A DNA stretch of 64,000 nt, taken from Methylophaga sp. (GTDB lineage Bacteria; Pseudomonadota; Gammaproteobacteria; Nitrosococcales; Methylophagaceae). Position numbers and translations under genes: made by a program. Below are positions 11,402-21,783 of this stretch, piece after piece; within the stretch, counting starts at the first letter, position 1, and each line of letters begins with the position of its first letter. The notes under the pieces are model-generated. The model was not told the DNA's origin. It saw nothing but the letters and a program-made list of their open reading frames with translations, and searched no databases. Location of the stretch: positions 1-64,000 of the forward strand of contig JASBUF010000059.1 in assembly GCA_030148085.1 (NCBI GenBank). The letters run 5' to 3'.

Positions 11402-11698
11402 CTAAAATAAGCTTTCCAGCTCTGCAAAACTATCAATCACGGCGTCCGTTCCGGCTCGATATATATCGGTACCGTGGTTGTAGCCGTCGCTCATGCATAC
11501 TATGTTGAATTCGGCGGCGCGTGAAGTCTTAATATCACTGATCAAGCTACCGACCCTAGTTTCTGACCTTGGCGATTGTGTAGGACACTCTGCTAGGTTG
11601 TTCCAGCATTTGGTCAGCAACCAGACCAAACCCGGCATGCTGTGAACCAGCATGCCGGCCAGATCGCTAGGCACGATCTAGGATTTGGTTGGTCTCAT
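11402..11698 (-). pseudogene. gph: Decayed phosphoglycolate phosphatase (gph) remnant: N- and C-termini retained, centre deleted
   Basis: Minus-strand MRPTKS*IVPSDLAGMLVHSMPGLVW matches the Gph N-terminus (DLDGTLVDSVPDLVW-like), joined to VGSLISDIKTSRAAEFNIVCMSDGYNHGTDI (Gph C-terminus); starts 10 nt after the rpe stop. Confidence 0.85.
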
Positions 11699-11707
11699 CG
11701 ACGTGAA

Positions 11708-12400
11708 TTAAACGTTGGCTTTAGCCAGCTCTTCACGCAGTGCAGCGATGACGGTTTCGTACTTGTTAGGGTCGCTGTCGTTAGCGGCACCGAATACGGC
11801 AGAACCTGCTACGAAAGTACGTGCACCGGCTTCAGCGATTTCGCGGATGTTATTCACGTTCACGCCGCCATCGATTTCCAGATCGATGTCATAACCGCTT
11901 TCGTCGATCATTTTGCGAGCTTGGCGCAGTTTATCCAGTGTGTGTGGAATAAATTTCTGACCACCGAAACCTGGGTTTACTGACATCAGTAGGATGCGGT
12001 CAACTTTATCCAATACGTGCTCTGCCAAAGACAGTGGTGTAGCAGGGTTGAAAACCAGACCGGTTTTACAGCCTTCAGCTTTAACCAATTGCAGACTGCG
12101 ATCGATGTGTTCAGACGCTTCCGGGTGGAAAGTGATGAACGTCGCGCCAGCTTTAGCAAAATCAGGGATGATGCGGTCAACCGGTTTAACCATCAGATGC
12201 ACGTCAATTTCATGAGTCACACCATGTTTGCGCAGGGCATCACAGACTAGTGGACCGATAGTCAGGTTAGGCACATAGTGGTTGTCCATCACATCAAAGT
12301 GAACAATGTCGGCACCTGAGGCCAGCACGTTGTCGACTTCTTCACCCAGACGAGCAAAGTCAGCAGACAGGATAGATGGAGCAATTTTAAATTCAGCCAT
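11708..12400 (-). CDS. rpe: Ribulose-phosphate 3-epimerase
   Basis: [56 protein letters not shown]. Confidence 0.98.
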   Translation of the reverse strand: MAEFKIAPSILSADFARLGEEVDNVLASGADIVHFDVMDNHYVPNLTIGPLVCDALRKHGVTHEIDVHLMVKPVDRIIPDFAKAGATFITFHPEASEHIDRSLQLVKAEGCKTGLVFNPATPLSLAEHVLDKVDRILLMSVNPGFGGQKFIPHTLDKLRQARKMIDESGYDIDLEIDGGVNVNNIREIAEAGARTFVAGSAVFGAANDSDPNKYETVIAALREELAKANV

Positions 12401-12529
12401 GTTTTGTCTCTCTTAAAACTTTGGTTTAGAAATTCTGCAGAAACCCGATACTTTACCGTATCAGGTGTCTTTTTTCAGCTTTTGAAAAGATTCCGCGATG
12501 ATTATACTGAGTAGTGAAATTGCAATGAG

Positions 12530-13393
12530 GTGGAGTGCGGTTTGCAAATCGTTCGTAAAACCGGTCTTTTAGGAATTCTAATCGCTCTGGCATGGCCTGT
12601 ATGGTCAACTGAAGATGACGAGAAGGAGAGCCCAGCAGCGCCTTTGGTTCACAGTGAACCCGGCCATGTTGTGGGCTATATCTCGTTGCCTGTCGGTGAG
12701 CAAGAACTGCCTGCTACCTTAATATCAGAACAACTGGGTGAACCGCTCGGCAAAGTTCTTATCCTGCATGATAGTGGTGGCGGTATTGCTGGAACTGGTC
12801 TCGTTGATACCCTGCGTTTAACCCTGCCGGAGTCTGGCTGGACGACCATGACCGTGGCGCTGGAGTATCCCTATTCGCCACAGTTATTCGTGGCGGAATC
12901 TGCTGATGACAGTGAGGCTGCCGATGCTTCTGACCTTACAGAGGCTGGTGAACAGATCGCTGAAGCAGAGACTGACACAGAGCAAACCCAGCTGGCAGAC
13001 AATAATGCACGCATCAGTGCGGCGCTGGCTTATTTAAATGCTCAACAACCCGGTCCTACAGTCATTGTTGCCTTTGGTGAAGCAGTACCGCTCGCAATAA
13101 GTGCTGCGAGTCAACAAGGTGATGACAAAGCACAAATTTGGATCGCTGCCGATATGACATTCAGCGAGTTGCCCGAGCTTGGGCCATTGCTGGATATTAT
13201 GCCTCAGGATGTGGGTAAGAAAAACACGGATGCTCTTAGCCGCGCCGTACTTATGCGTCAGGCTAACAATCAAAGCTATTCGCAACGTCGATTGGTCGGC
13301 GCCGGTCATGATTTTCAGGGCTTTGAAAATCAAGTTTTGACTACGGTGCGTGCTTGGCTGCAAAAACAGTTTAAATCTGAGGGGCAAGGCTGA
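12530..13393 (+). CDS. DUF3530-like protein (alpha/beta-hydrolase-like, secreted)
   Basis: Signal-like N-terminus; KVLILHDSGGGIAG...SGWTTMTVALEYP pattern. Confidence 0.7.
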   Translation: MECGLQIVRKTGLLGILIALAWPVWSTEDDEKESPAAPLVHSEPGHVVGYISLPVGEQELPATLISEQLGEPLGKVLILHDSGGGIAGTGLVDTLRLTLPESGWTTMTVALEYPYSPQLFVAESADDSEAADASDLTEAGEQIAEAETDTEQTQLADNNARISAALAYLNAQQPGPTVIVAFGEAVPLAISAASQQGDDKAQIWIAADMTFSELPELGPLLDIMPQDVGKKNTDALSRAVLMRQANNQSYSQRRLVGAGHDFQGFENQVLTTVRAWLQKQFKSEGQG

Positions 13394-14199
13394 TGCGCTT
13401 GTATGGGGATGGCAGCCTGGTGCATCAGGCTCAGTCGGATGAAGGCATTATCGAGGTTGTCGATACGGGAGATAGTCGCTCGTTGCATTTCGGCACGTAC
13501 CCACGTCAGAGTTCCATGCGTCTCAGTGATCCTGCGTTTTTGGATTTAAGTTATACCCAAGCGATGATGGGCTGTTTGTTACTCAACCCGAATCCACGTC
13601 GCGTGTTAGTGATTGGATTGGGCGGCGGATCGTTGGTGAAGTTTCTGTTACGTCATTTCCCTGACTGTCAGGTTGATGTGGTCGAATATCGCCGCGATGT
13701 TATTGACGTGGCACAACGGTATTTTGGTGTGCCGGCTAACGAACCCAGGCTGAACATTACCCAAGGTGATGGCTACTTGCATGTGAATCACTGCTTTTAC
13801 GAAACGGATCTCAGTTACGACCTGTTACTAGTCGATGCTTATGACCATAACGGCATGGCAGCCAGTGTTGGGGTACAGGCTTTTTTTGATGCCTGTGCGG
13901 GCATCTTGAGCCCTGATGGGGTGATGAGCATCAATCTCTGGGGCAGTGACCGTAACGGTTTTCATCGGACCATGGAGCGTATCAATAACAGCTTTGCAGA
14001 TCGCTCAATGATCTTGCCAGTGGAGAATAAAGGTAATGTGATTGCCTTAGCAACGCAGTTTGAAGTCGGCCACCGGGAATTGAAAGCGTTGAGAACGCAA
14101 GTGGATGAGTGGGAGATGCGTTACCGCATCAATTTGCCTAAAGCCTTACAGAACCTGATCCGGCAAAACCGTAATTTCATCAGTCGCCTGTTTGCCTGA
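13393..14199 (+). CDS. Spermidine synthase-like methyltransferase-fold protein
   Basis: RRVLVIGLGGGSLVKFLLRHFPDCQVDVVEYRRDVIDVAQRYF. Confidence 0.85.
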   Translation: MRLYGDGSLVHQAQSDEGIIEVVDTGDSRSLHFGTYPRQSSMRLSDPAFLDLSYTQAMMGCLLLNPNPRRVLVIGLGGGSLVKFLLRHFPDCQVDVVEYRRDVIDVAQRYFGVPANEPRLNITQGDGYLHVNHCFYETDLSYDLLLVDAYDHNGMAASVGVQAFFDACAGILSPDGVMSINLWGSDRNGFHRTMERINNSFADRSMILPVENKGNVIALATQFEVGHRELKALRTQVDEWEMRYRINLPKALQNLIRQNRNFISRLFA

Positions 14200-15386
14200 T
14201 GCTTAACAGCCTGTTTCTTAATCTCGGACTGCTTATGGCGACAGGGCTGCTATTCAGTCTGATAGCCGCACACTTCAATCTGCCACGTATTGCGCTCTAT
14301 GCGTTAGCTGGCCTCGTCTGGTCCCAAGATTTGCTGGGCGGTGTATTTGGTTTGCAGTTAGGAGCGTGGTCAGAGTCGCTTACAGCCGCTGCGTTAGCAT
14401 TGATTGCCTATCTTATTGGTGGTTCAGTCACAGCTAAGCAATTAAAAAAGCTGGGCAGTACGATTCTTTTTTGCACGTTTGGTGAAGTTCTTGGTGCGGC
14501 TATCTTGGTGTTTGTGGCGGTGGCTATTTTTCTGAACGGGCAGGCGGATGCCATGTTATTGGCATCTGCACTCGCGGTACTCGCTGCAAGCACGGCACCT
14601 GCAGCAACCGTTGCGGTGATTCATGAGTACCGCAGCCATGGGCCTTTGACTACATCACTACTGGGGGTAGTGGCACTGGATGATGCGATCGGCATAATGC
14701 TGTTTTCCCTCTTTTTGGTCTGGTCAACCGGCATAGCGATGACCGAGGTGTTTGCGAGTGCGGGGCTGGAAATTGGTGGAGCCATACTGCTTGGTGAAGT
14801 AATGGGCTGGTGTCTGGCCTTTTTTGGGCACCGGGTCCGAAATCCACATTTCTTTTTACCGATGGTGCTCAGCGCGATATTGCTCAGTCAGGGACTGGCC
14901 AGTATCTGGCATTGTTCGCCTCTGTTAACAGCTATGTCGCTAGGTTTTTTTGCACGGGCTACCTTCAAGTCAGGCGGTGAGCGATTATTGGCCCCGGTAG
15001 AATATCTGGAAGAACTGGTGTTTTTAGTGTTTTTTACACTTGCAGGGGCACATTTTGATCTGGACATCTTGCTATCTGGCTTCGAGTTGGTTCTGCTCTA
15101 TGTCGTTGCCAGAGTCATAGGCAAAATGCTCGGAACCAATGTGGCTGCCAGGCTGGTGTCTGCCCCCAAAACAGTCCAGAAATATATTGGATTTGGTGTG
15201 ATTCCACAGGCGGGTATCGCCATTGGTCTGGCATTGTCACTACTGAGTCACCCGGTATTTGCGGAGAGTGGTCTGTTAATCGTCAATGTGATTTTGGCCA
15301 GCACCCTGATTTATGAAGTGCTGGGTCCGTTTGCTACTCGTTATGCCTTGCAGCAGGCCGGTGAAATTAGAGAGTCTCGACAATGA
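14199..15386 (+). CDS. Cation:proton antiporter (CPA family)
   Basis: Multi-TM protein; ALAVLAASTAPAATVAVIHEYRSHGPLTTSLLGVVALDDAIGI. Confidence 0.88.
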   Translation: MLNSLFLNLGLLMATGLLFSLIAAHFNLPRIALYALAGLVWSQDLLGGVFGLQLGAWSESLTAAALALIAYLIGGSVTAKQLKKLGSTILFCTFGEVLGAAILVFVAVAIFLNGQADAMLLASALAVLAASTAPAATVAVIHEYRSHGPLTTSLLGVVALDDAIGIMLFSLFLVWSTGIAMTEVFASAGLEIGGAILLGEVMGWCLAFFGHRVRNPHFFLPMVLSAILLSQGLASIWHCSPLLTAMSLGFFARATFKSGGERLLAPVEYLEELVFLVFFTLAGAHFDLDILLSGFELVLLYVVARVIGKMLGTNVAARLVSAPKTVQKYIGFGVIPQAGIAIGLALSLLSHPVFAESGLLIVNVILASTLIYEVLGPFATRYALQQAGEIRESRQ

Positions 15387-15817
15387 CTGAGCGACTGATT
15401 GAGCAATCTGTAGCGGAATGGTTAGCGCAGCATCCATCCCAAATGGTTGTGGTGACGCAGGATACGCCTTTAGTGACTGTCGTTAAATTGATGCTGGAGC
15501 ATGATTCGCGTGATGCCTATGTGGTAGAGGGTAATCGTGTTCGTGGACATCTGGGGTTCAACAAGCTGCTTAATTATCTGTTTACACAGGAGCGACCAGT
15601 ACACTCGCATCGTCAATTATTCAGCAGAATTGCCGATATTTCTGTAGTAGACATCATGGATCCACACTATGCCTATTGCAGGCCCAATGAGCAGATCAAT
15701 GCTGTATTGCATAGACAGTTGCAGCATGATGTGACTGATTTGATAGTATTAGCGACGGATGACTCACCAGTGGGTGTTGTTAAGTTAACGGAAGTGGTAC
15801 GGGAAAGCCTCCAATGA
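15383..15817 (+). CDS. CBS domain-containing protein
   Basis: Two CBS-like repeats (VVTQDTPLVTVVKLMLEHDSRDAYVVEGNRVRG...DPHYAYCRPNEQINAVLHRQLQHDVTDLIVL). Confidence 0.75.
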   Translation: MTERLIEQSVAEWLAQHPSQMVVVTQDTPLVTVVKLMLEHDSRDAYVVEGNRVRGHLGFNKLLNYLFTQERPVHSHRQLFSRIADISVVDIMDPHYAYCRPNEQINAVLHRQLQHDVTDLIVLATDDSPVGVVKLTEVVRESLQ

Positions 15818-16377
15818 ACAAAATGTCAGCCTTTATTCTGACCTCATTAACACTGCTTTTCTGGCAAATGCCAGCGCAGGCAATTGAAGAATATGAGTTG
15901 CTGATAAAACGCTCGGAAAAAAAACTTATCGTACAAAAAGACGGTAAGCCGATTCGCAGCTTCCATGTAGCACTTGGAAGTGGAGGTAGTAAGCCTAAAT
16001 TGGAGTCGGGCGATCGCCGGACGCCGATGGGCAAATATCACATCACCCAGGTGCGTGACAGTAACCGTTTCCACCTGTTTATGCAGCTTGATTACCCCAG
16101 TGTTCGAGATGCCATCAATGCCCTGAAAGAAGAGCGCATCAGTAAGGCTGAATATCGCCGCATCCTTGATGCCCATATTTTCGGTAAGTTGCCACCGCAG
16201 AATACGTCTCTTGGTGGTGCCATAGGTATTCATGGCATTGGTGAGGAAACCAAGGATAAAGTTGAGATTCACCAGTTAGCTAACTGGACGCAGGGTTGTA
16301 TTGCACTGCGCAATAATGAAATTGAGCAACTCACCTATTACGTCAGCAAAGGCACTTCAGTTACGATTACAGACTGA
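15814..16377 (+). CDS. L,D-transpeptidase family protein (YkuD)
   Basis: GDRRTPMGKYHI ... IGIHGIG ... NWTQGCIALRNNEIE active-site motif. Confidence 0.92.
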   Translation: MNKMSAFILTSLTLLFWQMPAQAIEEYELLIKRSEKKLIVQKDGKPIRSFHVALGSGGSKPKLESGDRRTPMGKYHITQVRDSNRFHLFMQLDYPSVRDAINALKEERISKAEYRRILDAHIFGKLPPQNTSLGGAIGIHGIGEETKDKVEIHQLANWTQGCIALRNNEIEQLTYYVSKGTSVTITD

Positions 16378-16456
16378 CAGGGCTTAAAAACCTGCTACAG
16401 GTCACTGAATTTGGTAGAATATTCCCACTTTTCTGCCTGACCCTCCTGAGGAACTG

Positions 16457-18631
16457 ATGCAAGCCGCCCCCGATCTCTTTTCCTATCGTAAATTCTGGGC
16501 ACACCGCTTTGGTGTTGCGCCTGAATTACCTATGTCCCGAGAGGAAATGGACAAGCTCGGTTGGGATTCTTGCGACATCATCATTGTCACCGGTGATGCT
16601 TATGTCGATCACCCCAGTTTCGGTATGGCGCTAATTGGGCGCTTACTCGAATCTCACGGCTTTCGTGTCGGCATTATTTCCCAACCTGATTGGACCAGTG
16701 CAGAAGACTTTCAAAAGCTTGGTAAACCCAATCTGTTTTGGGGGGTGACCGGCGGCAATATGGATTCGATGGTCAACCGTTACACATCAGATCGTAAAAT
16801 CCGTAGTAATGATGCCTACACCGCCGGTGGCGAGGGGGGCAAACGCCCCGATCACAGCGTTGTTGTCTATAGCCAGCGTTGCCGCGAAGCATTCAAAGGT
16901 GTGCCAGTCGTCATTGGTGGTATTGAAGCCAGTCTGCGCCGCATTGCCCACTATGACTATTGGTCAGAAAAAGTCCGTCGCAGCGTGCTCATGGACAGTA
17001 AGGCTGATCTACTGGTTTACGGCAATGGTGAACGCCAGGTTGTAGAAATCGCTCATCGTCTTGCCGCTGGGGAGTCCGTCAAAGAACTCACAGACATTCG
17101 TGGTACGGCCTATGCCACCAAACACCAACGCCGTGATGGGTGGTGGGAGAAAGATTCAACCTCGGTAGATACACCGGGCAAATTAAATCCACCGATCGAC
17201 CCGTATCAAATGCAGACTGAAGCCAGCTGCGTCGAAGAAAAAGCACGCACAGAAGAAGAAAAGGCTGCACAGCCTGCTGGCAACGTCATCAAAATTCATC
17301 GAGTGTCACCACGTAATGCCGGTAAAACGGTGATTCGACTGCCGGCTTTCAATCAGGTCAAAGATGATCCGGTTACCTATGCTCATACTTCACGTATTCT
17401 TCATCTTGAAACTAACCCGGGTAACGCACTGGCACTGGTACAACAGCATGGTGATCAGGATGTCTGGCTCAATCCACCGCCGATTCCGTTAACCACGAAA
17501 GAGATGGATGCGGTATTTGACCTGCCGTACAGCCGGGTTCCACACACGAAATACGGTAAGATGAATATTCCTGCCTACGAGATGATTCGTTTCTCGGTCA
17601 ATATCATGCGTGGCTGTTTTGGTGGGTGTACTTTCTGCTCGATCACAGAACATGAAGGCCGGATTATTCAGAGCCGCAGTGAAGACTCAATTATTCGGGA
17701 AGTGGAAGCGATTCGCGACACCACCCCCGGCTTTACCGGCGTTATTTCGGATTTGGGCGGGCCAACAGCAAATATGTATCGCCTTGCTTGTAATGATCCG
17801 GAAATTGAAGCCAGTTGCCGTCGTTTGTCCTGTGTGTTTCCGGGCGTGTGTAAGAATCTGAATACTGACCACACACCACTTATTAATTTATACAAACGTG
17901 CCCGTCAGCTGCCGGGTATCAAGAAAATTCTGATTGCCTCAGGCCTGCGTTATGACCTTGCCGTATTGTCACCGGAGTACGTCAAAGAACTGGTGACCCA
18001 CCACGTCGGTGGTTACCTGAAAATTGCACCCGAACATACCGAGGAAGGCCCGCTGTCGCAGATGATGAAACCGGGCATCGGTACGTATGACAAGTTCAAG
18101 CAGATGTTCGACAAGTACTCGAAAGAGGCGGGCAAAGAACAGTATCTGATTCCTTACTTTATCGCTGCACATCCGGGTACCACCGATGAAGATATGATGA
18201 ATCTGGCTATCTGGCTTAAGCGTAATGGTTTCCGCGCCGATCAGGTTCAGGCGTATCTGCCGTCACCGATGTCGGCCGCTGCCGCGATGTATCACTCTGG
18301 GAAAAACACCTTGAGTAAAGTGCGTCGTAAGGGGGGCGATATTTTTGTACCTAAGGGGCTCAAAGTGCGTCGTCTGCATAAAGCCTTTTTGCGTTATCAC
18401 GACCCAGAAAACTGGCCGATGCTGCGTGAAGCGCTGAAGAGCATGGGCCGTGCTGATTTGATCGGTAATGGCAAAAAACACCTAATACCGAGTTTCCAAC
18501 CTGCGGGTACCGGTGGCCAGGGAGAAGGGCAACGAGTCAGCCGTAAAGCCAATAAGCCAAGTGGAAAAGGGCAGACCTTCCGCACCCAACATACCCGTCC
18601 GGGCAAGGTCAAGTCGCGCCGTCGTAGCTAA
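16457..18631 (+). CDS. YgiQ family radical SAM protein
   Basis: [46 protein letters not shown] radical SAM CxxxCxxC. Confidence 0.96.
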   Translation: MQAAPDLFSYRKFWAHRFGVAPELPMSREEMDKLGWDSCDIIIVTGDAYVDHPSFGMALIGRLLESHGFRVGIISQPDWTSAEDFQKLGKPNLFWGVTGGNMDSMVNRYTSDRKIRSNDAYTAGGEGGKRPDHSVVVYSQRCREAFKGVPVVIGGIEASLRRIAHYDYWSEKVRRSVLMDSKADLLVYGNGERQVVEIAHRLAAGESVKELTDIRGTAYATKHQRRDGWWEKDSTSVDTPGKLNPPIDPYQMQTEASCVEEKARTEEEKAAQPAGNVIKIHRVSPRNAGKTVIRLPAFNQVKDDPVTYAHTSRILHLETNPGNALALVQQHGDQDVWLNPPPIPLTTKEMDAVFDLPYSRVPHTKYGKMNIPAYEMIRFSVNIMRGCFGGCTFCSITEHEGRIIQSRSEDSIIREVEAIRDTTPGFTGVISDLGGPTANMYRLACNDPEIEASCRRLSCVFPGVCKNLNTDHTPLINLYKRARQLPGIKKILIASGLRYDLAVLSPEYVKELVTHHVGGYLKIAPEHTEEGPLSQMMKPGIGTYDKFKQMFDKYSKEAGKEQYLIPYFIAAHPGTTDEDMMNLAIWLKRNGFRADQVQAYLPSPMSAAAAMYHSGKNTLSKVRRKGGDIFVPKGLKVRRLHKAFLRYHDPENWPMLREALKSMGRADLIGNGKKHLIPSFQPAGTGGQGEGQRVSRKANKPSGKGQTFRTQHTRPGKVKSRRRS

Positions 18632-18711
18632 TACTTATTTTTCGCATTTAAGAAACATTCGTTGACCTAAGCGGTCAATGATGACGGTTTCATTATTGGA
18701 AAAAGCGAAGG

Positions 18712-19275
18712 ATGGCAGAGCAACACTCTCCACAGCGTTATGATGCGTTTTCAGTATTGCTTCACTGGACGATAGCAATTTCCACCATTGCGCTGTTTGC
18801 ATCCGGCGTGTGGATGGTCGATCTCGGCTATTACGATAACTGGTATTACGAAGCGCCGTGGTGGCATAAGGGCATCGGTGTATTGACCATCATGCTGGTC
18901 GCTACACGTTGGCTCTGGCAACGGGTCAGAACAAGCCCACCCCGCATACTTAGCATCCCCAGTTGGCAGCATTACACTGCGTTGCTGGTGCATGGTCTGA
19001 CGAACCTCTCCATACTCATTTTATTTCTCAGCGGCTATTTAATTGTCACCGCCAAAGGTGACCCTTTGGCGGTGTTTGACTGGTTTTCAATTCCGGCGCT
19101 GCTGCTTGATCAGCAAGGCTGGTCTGAATGGATGGGCGCAGTGCATCGCTGGGCAGGTTGGCTAGTCATTCTTTTGGCCGGCGCGCATGCACTGGCCGCG
19201 CTGAAACATCATTTTATCGATAGGGATGGGACGCTTAAGCGTATGTTAGCTATTAAATCAGGAGACGATGTATGA
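18712..19275 (+). CDS. Cytochrome b561-like protein
   Basis: 4-TM, RYDAFSVLLHWTIA and HRWAGWLVILLAGAHALAALKHHFIDRDG. Confidence 0.9.
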   Translation: MAEQHSPQRYDAFSVLLHWTIAISTIALFASGVWMVDLGYYDNWYYEAPWWHKGIGVLTIMLVATRWLWQRVRTSPPRILSIPSWQHYTALLVHGLTNLSILILFLSGYLIVTAKGDPLAVFDWFSIPALLLDQQGWSEWMGAVHRWAGWLVILLAGAHALAALKHHFIDRDGTLKRMLAIKSGDDV

Positions 19276-19844
19276 AAAAAACCATGGTTGCGATGTCACT
19301 GCTGGGTTTGTCAGCGGTAATGCCTGCCTATGCAGCGGATTATGTGATTGATACTGAAAAGGCTCATGCCTTTATCGACTTTCGCATTCAGCATCTGGGC
19401 TTTAGCTGGATGAGTGGCCGCTTTAATGAGTTTGGTGGTACGTTCAGCTACGATGCAGAAAAACCAGAAGCATCAAAGATTGATGTGACTATTGATGTGG
19501 GCAGTGTCGATACCAACTTTGCAGAACGTGATAAACATCTACGTGAGAAATTCCTGCATTCAGACAAATATCCGGAAGCACGCTTCACATCAAAATCAGT
19601 TGAACAACAGGCTGACGGCAGTCTGGTCGTGACTGGTGACTTTACGCTACATGGTGTGACTAATGAGCTTGTTATCCCGGTAAGTAAAGTTGGAGAAGGT
19701 GATGACCCATGGGGCGGCTACCGCACTGGTTTTGTCGGGGAAACCAAGTTCACCATTGCTGACTACGGTATTGATGTCAGTAATTTAGGGCCTTCTGCGC
19801 AGGAAGTGTATTTAACTCTGTCGATTGAAGGTATTCGTCAGTAA
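19272..19844 (+). CDS. YceI family periplasmic protein
   Basis: DTEKAHAFIDFRIQHLGFSWMSGRFNEFGGTF; coupled to the cytochrome b gene. Confidence 0.94.
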   Translation: MKKTMVAMSLLGLSAVMPAYAADYVIDTEKAHAFIDFRIQHLGFSWMSGRFNEFGGTFSYDAEKPEASKIDVTIDVGSVDTNFAERDKHLREKFLHSDKYPEARFTSKSVEQQADGSLVVTGDFTLHGVTNELVIPVSKVGEGDDPWGGYRTGFVGETKFTIADYGIDVSNLGPSAQEVYLTLSIEGIRQ

Positions 19845-20084
19845 TCAGAGCTGTTTGGCCAACTCATAGAGGCGGTCAAACTCCTCAGGCAGGCTGTTTA
19901 CTGGTATTGATTCGCCAGCCCGGCGATACCAGTAGGCGGCATTGCCGTTATCTCCCTCCACACGGTGCAGATAGCCATGCACCATACACGCTAGACTGTC
20001 TTCGTAGATTTGAATAATGCGATGAGCGCCGTCCCAGTCACCCTGAGCCGCCAGCTCCAAAGACTGCAAGTGTTGTGTTGCCAT
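19845..20084 (-). CDS. Small hypothetical protein (79 aa)
   Basis: Intact ORF MATQHLQSLELAAQGDWDGAHRIIQ... with AGGAGGAATCG upstream on the minus strand. Confidence 0.75.
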   Translation of the reverse strand: MATQHLQSLELAAQGDWDGAHRIIQIYEDSLACMVHGYLHRVEGDNGNAAYWYRRAGESIPVNSLPEEFDRLYELAKQL

Positions 20085-20172
20085 CTCGATTCCTCCTAGA
20101 AAAGATTTGACAACACTAGGCTATAACAGATTGAAATAAATAAAAGTATTTATTCGGTAGATGTCTGGCGAT

Positions 20173-20292
20173 TTAATGCTGACTGCCCAGCATCATCAGA
20201 CTGCCGACAATGGCAAACGGCGAGGTGACGACCACGTAGATCAACTTGGTCAATTCCCTTAAGACATAAATAATATCAATGAGCAGTGCCAT
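20173..20292 (-). CDS. Putative 39-aa membrane microprotein
   Basis: Manual translation MALLIDIIYVLRELTKLIYVVVTSPFAIVGSLMMLGSQH*; AAGGAGctaatcATG Shine-Dalgarno. Confidence 0.6.
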   Translation of the reverse strand: MALLIDIIYVLRELTKLIYVVVTSPFAIVGSLMMLGSQH

Positions 20293-20368
20293 GATTAGCT
20301 CCTTCACATCAGACCTGATGCATTATAATGCGCCCTTGTGACAGCCAAATGACGACTAAAACGCCACT

Positions 20369-21052
20369 ATGACGATTCTTGCTTTAGATACCTGTACCGA
20401 AATGTGTTCAGTCGCAGTTTTGACCAATGACACACTATACGAACATGCCCAACTAACTCAACGCGGCCATTCTGATCTGGTTCTTGGGATGCTTGAAGAT
20501 GTGCTGGCAGAAGCAAACACTGAGCTCTCAGCGGTTGATTATTTAGCCTTTGGTCGTGGTCCTGGCTCATTTACCGGCGTTCGTGTTGGTGTCGGGGTTG
20601 CGCAGGGCATTGCATTTGCCCGCCAGTTGCCGGTAATTCCAGTATCTACCCTTGCCGCAGTGGCACAGCGGGCTATTGATGAGCATGGCGCTAAGCAAAT
20701 TGCCGTAGCACTGGATGCGCGGATGGGTGAAGTCTACTCGGCACATTTCCGTGAAGAAAATGGCCTGGCAGTGCTCTGTGACAGTGAACAAGTCTGTGCG
20801 CCGGAAAGCTTTAAGTCACTGGATAAAACAGCTTGGTTTGCGGCTGGTACTGGCTGGCGTGAACATCAGACAGTGCTTGAAGCGAATTTTGAGGGGCAGC
20901 TGTCAGGTGTCGATGCGAGTTTATTGCCGACAGCTGCGGCAATGGCGAAACTGGCCAAATTTGAGCAAGAACAGGGGCGTAGTATTCCGGCTGAACAGGC
21001 GGTGCCAGTTTATCTGCGTGACAATGTCGCCAAGAAAAAAGGTGAACAGTAA
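20369..21052 (+). CDS. tsaB: tRNA threonylcarbamoyladenosine biosynthesis protein TsaB
   Basis: ILALDTCTEMCSVAVL, FGRGPGSFTGVRVGVGVAQGIAFA. Confidence 0.95.
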   Translation: MTILALDTCTEMCSVAVLTNDTLYEHAQLTQRGHSDLVLGMLEDVLAEANTELSAVDYLAFGRGPGSFTGVRVGVGVAQGIAFARQLPVIPVSTLAAVAQRAIDEHGAKQIAVALDARMGEVYSAHFREENGLAVLCDSEQVCAPESFKSLDKTAWFAAGTGWREHQTVLEANFEGQLSGVDASLLPTAAAMAKLAKFEQEQGRSIPAEQAVPVYLRDNVAKKKGEQ

Positions 21053-21783
21053 TGGTCGGCGATAAAGACACGATCTACGCTGCACCATTAGACAAGATGG
21101 TTGATTTCCGCTTTGACGAGCGGGTGGTCAGTGTATTTCCCGATATGATCCAGCGTTCCGTGCCGGGCTATGCCACGATGATCAGCAATATCGGCGTTTT
21201 GGCGGCACGTCACGTTAAGCCAAATAGCCGTTGTTACGATTTGGGTTGCTCATTGGGCGCGGTGAGCTTATCGCTTCGTCACAACCTTGCAGGTAAAGAC
21301 TGTCAGATTATTGCCGTCGATAATTCTGCAGCGATGCTCGATAAAGCTCGGGAAGTGTTTGCCAATGATAAAGGCGATGTGCCGGTTGAATTGGTGCGTG
21401 CGGATATCAATGACATCGACATCAGTCAAGCTTCGGTAGTGGTGATGAATTTCACGCTGCAGTTTATTGCGCCGGAATTACGACAAGCGTTAATTCAGCG
21501 GATTTATGATGGCTTAATGCCGGGCGGCATTCTTATCCTGTCTGAAAAACTGGCGTTTGAAGACGAGTCGACGAATCAGTTTCATATTGATTCACACCAT
21601 GATTTCAAGCGTGCCAATGGCTACAGTGACATGGAAATCAGTCAGAAGCGCAGTGCGTTGGAAAAAGTGCTGATCCCGGAAACACTGACCGTACATCAGA
21701 CGCGGCTTAAGCAAGCAGGCTTTGTTTTTGTAGAAAAGTGGTACCAATGCTTTAACTTTGTATCGATGGTGGCGGTAAAGTGA
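21052..21783 (+). CDS. cmoA: Carboxy-S-adenosyl-L-methionine synthase CmoA
   Basis: DKDTIYAAPLDKMVDFRFDERVVSVFPDMIQRSVPGYATMI. Confidence 0.97.
   Translation: MVGDKDTIYAAPLDKMVDFRFDERVVSVFPDMIQRSVPGYATMISNIGVLAARHVKPNSRCYDLGCSLGAVSLSLRHNLAGKDCQIIAVDNSAAMLDKAREVFANDKGDVPVELVRADINDIDISQASVVVMNFTLQFIAPELRQALIQRIYDGLMPGGILILSEKLAFEDESTNQFHIDSHHDFKRANGYSDMEISQKRSALEKVLIPETLTVHQTRLKQAGFVFVEKWYQCFNFVSMVAVK

Noticed and set aside
11402-11674. 90-aa ORF as a genuine small protein gene
   Set aside because: Its sequence matches the two ends of Gph with the middle missing and an upstream stop, so it is better explained as a pseudogene.
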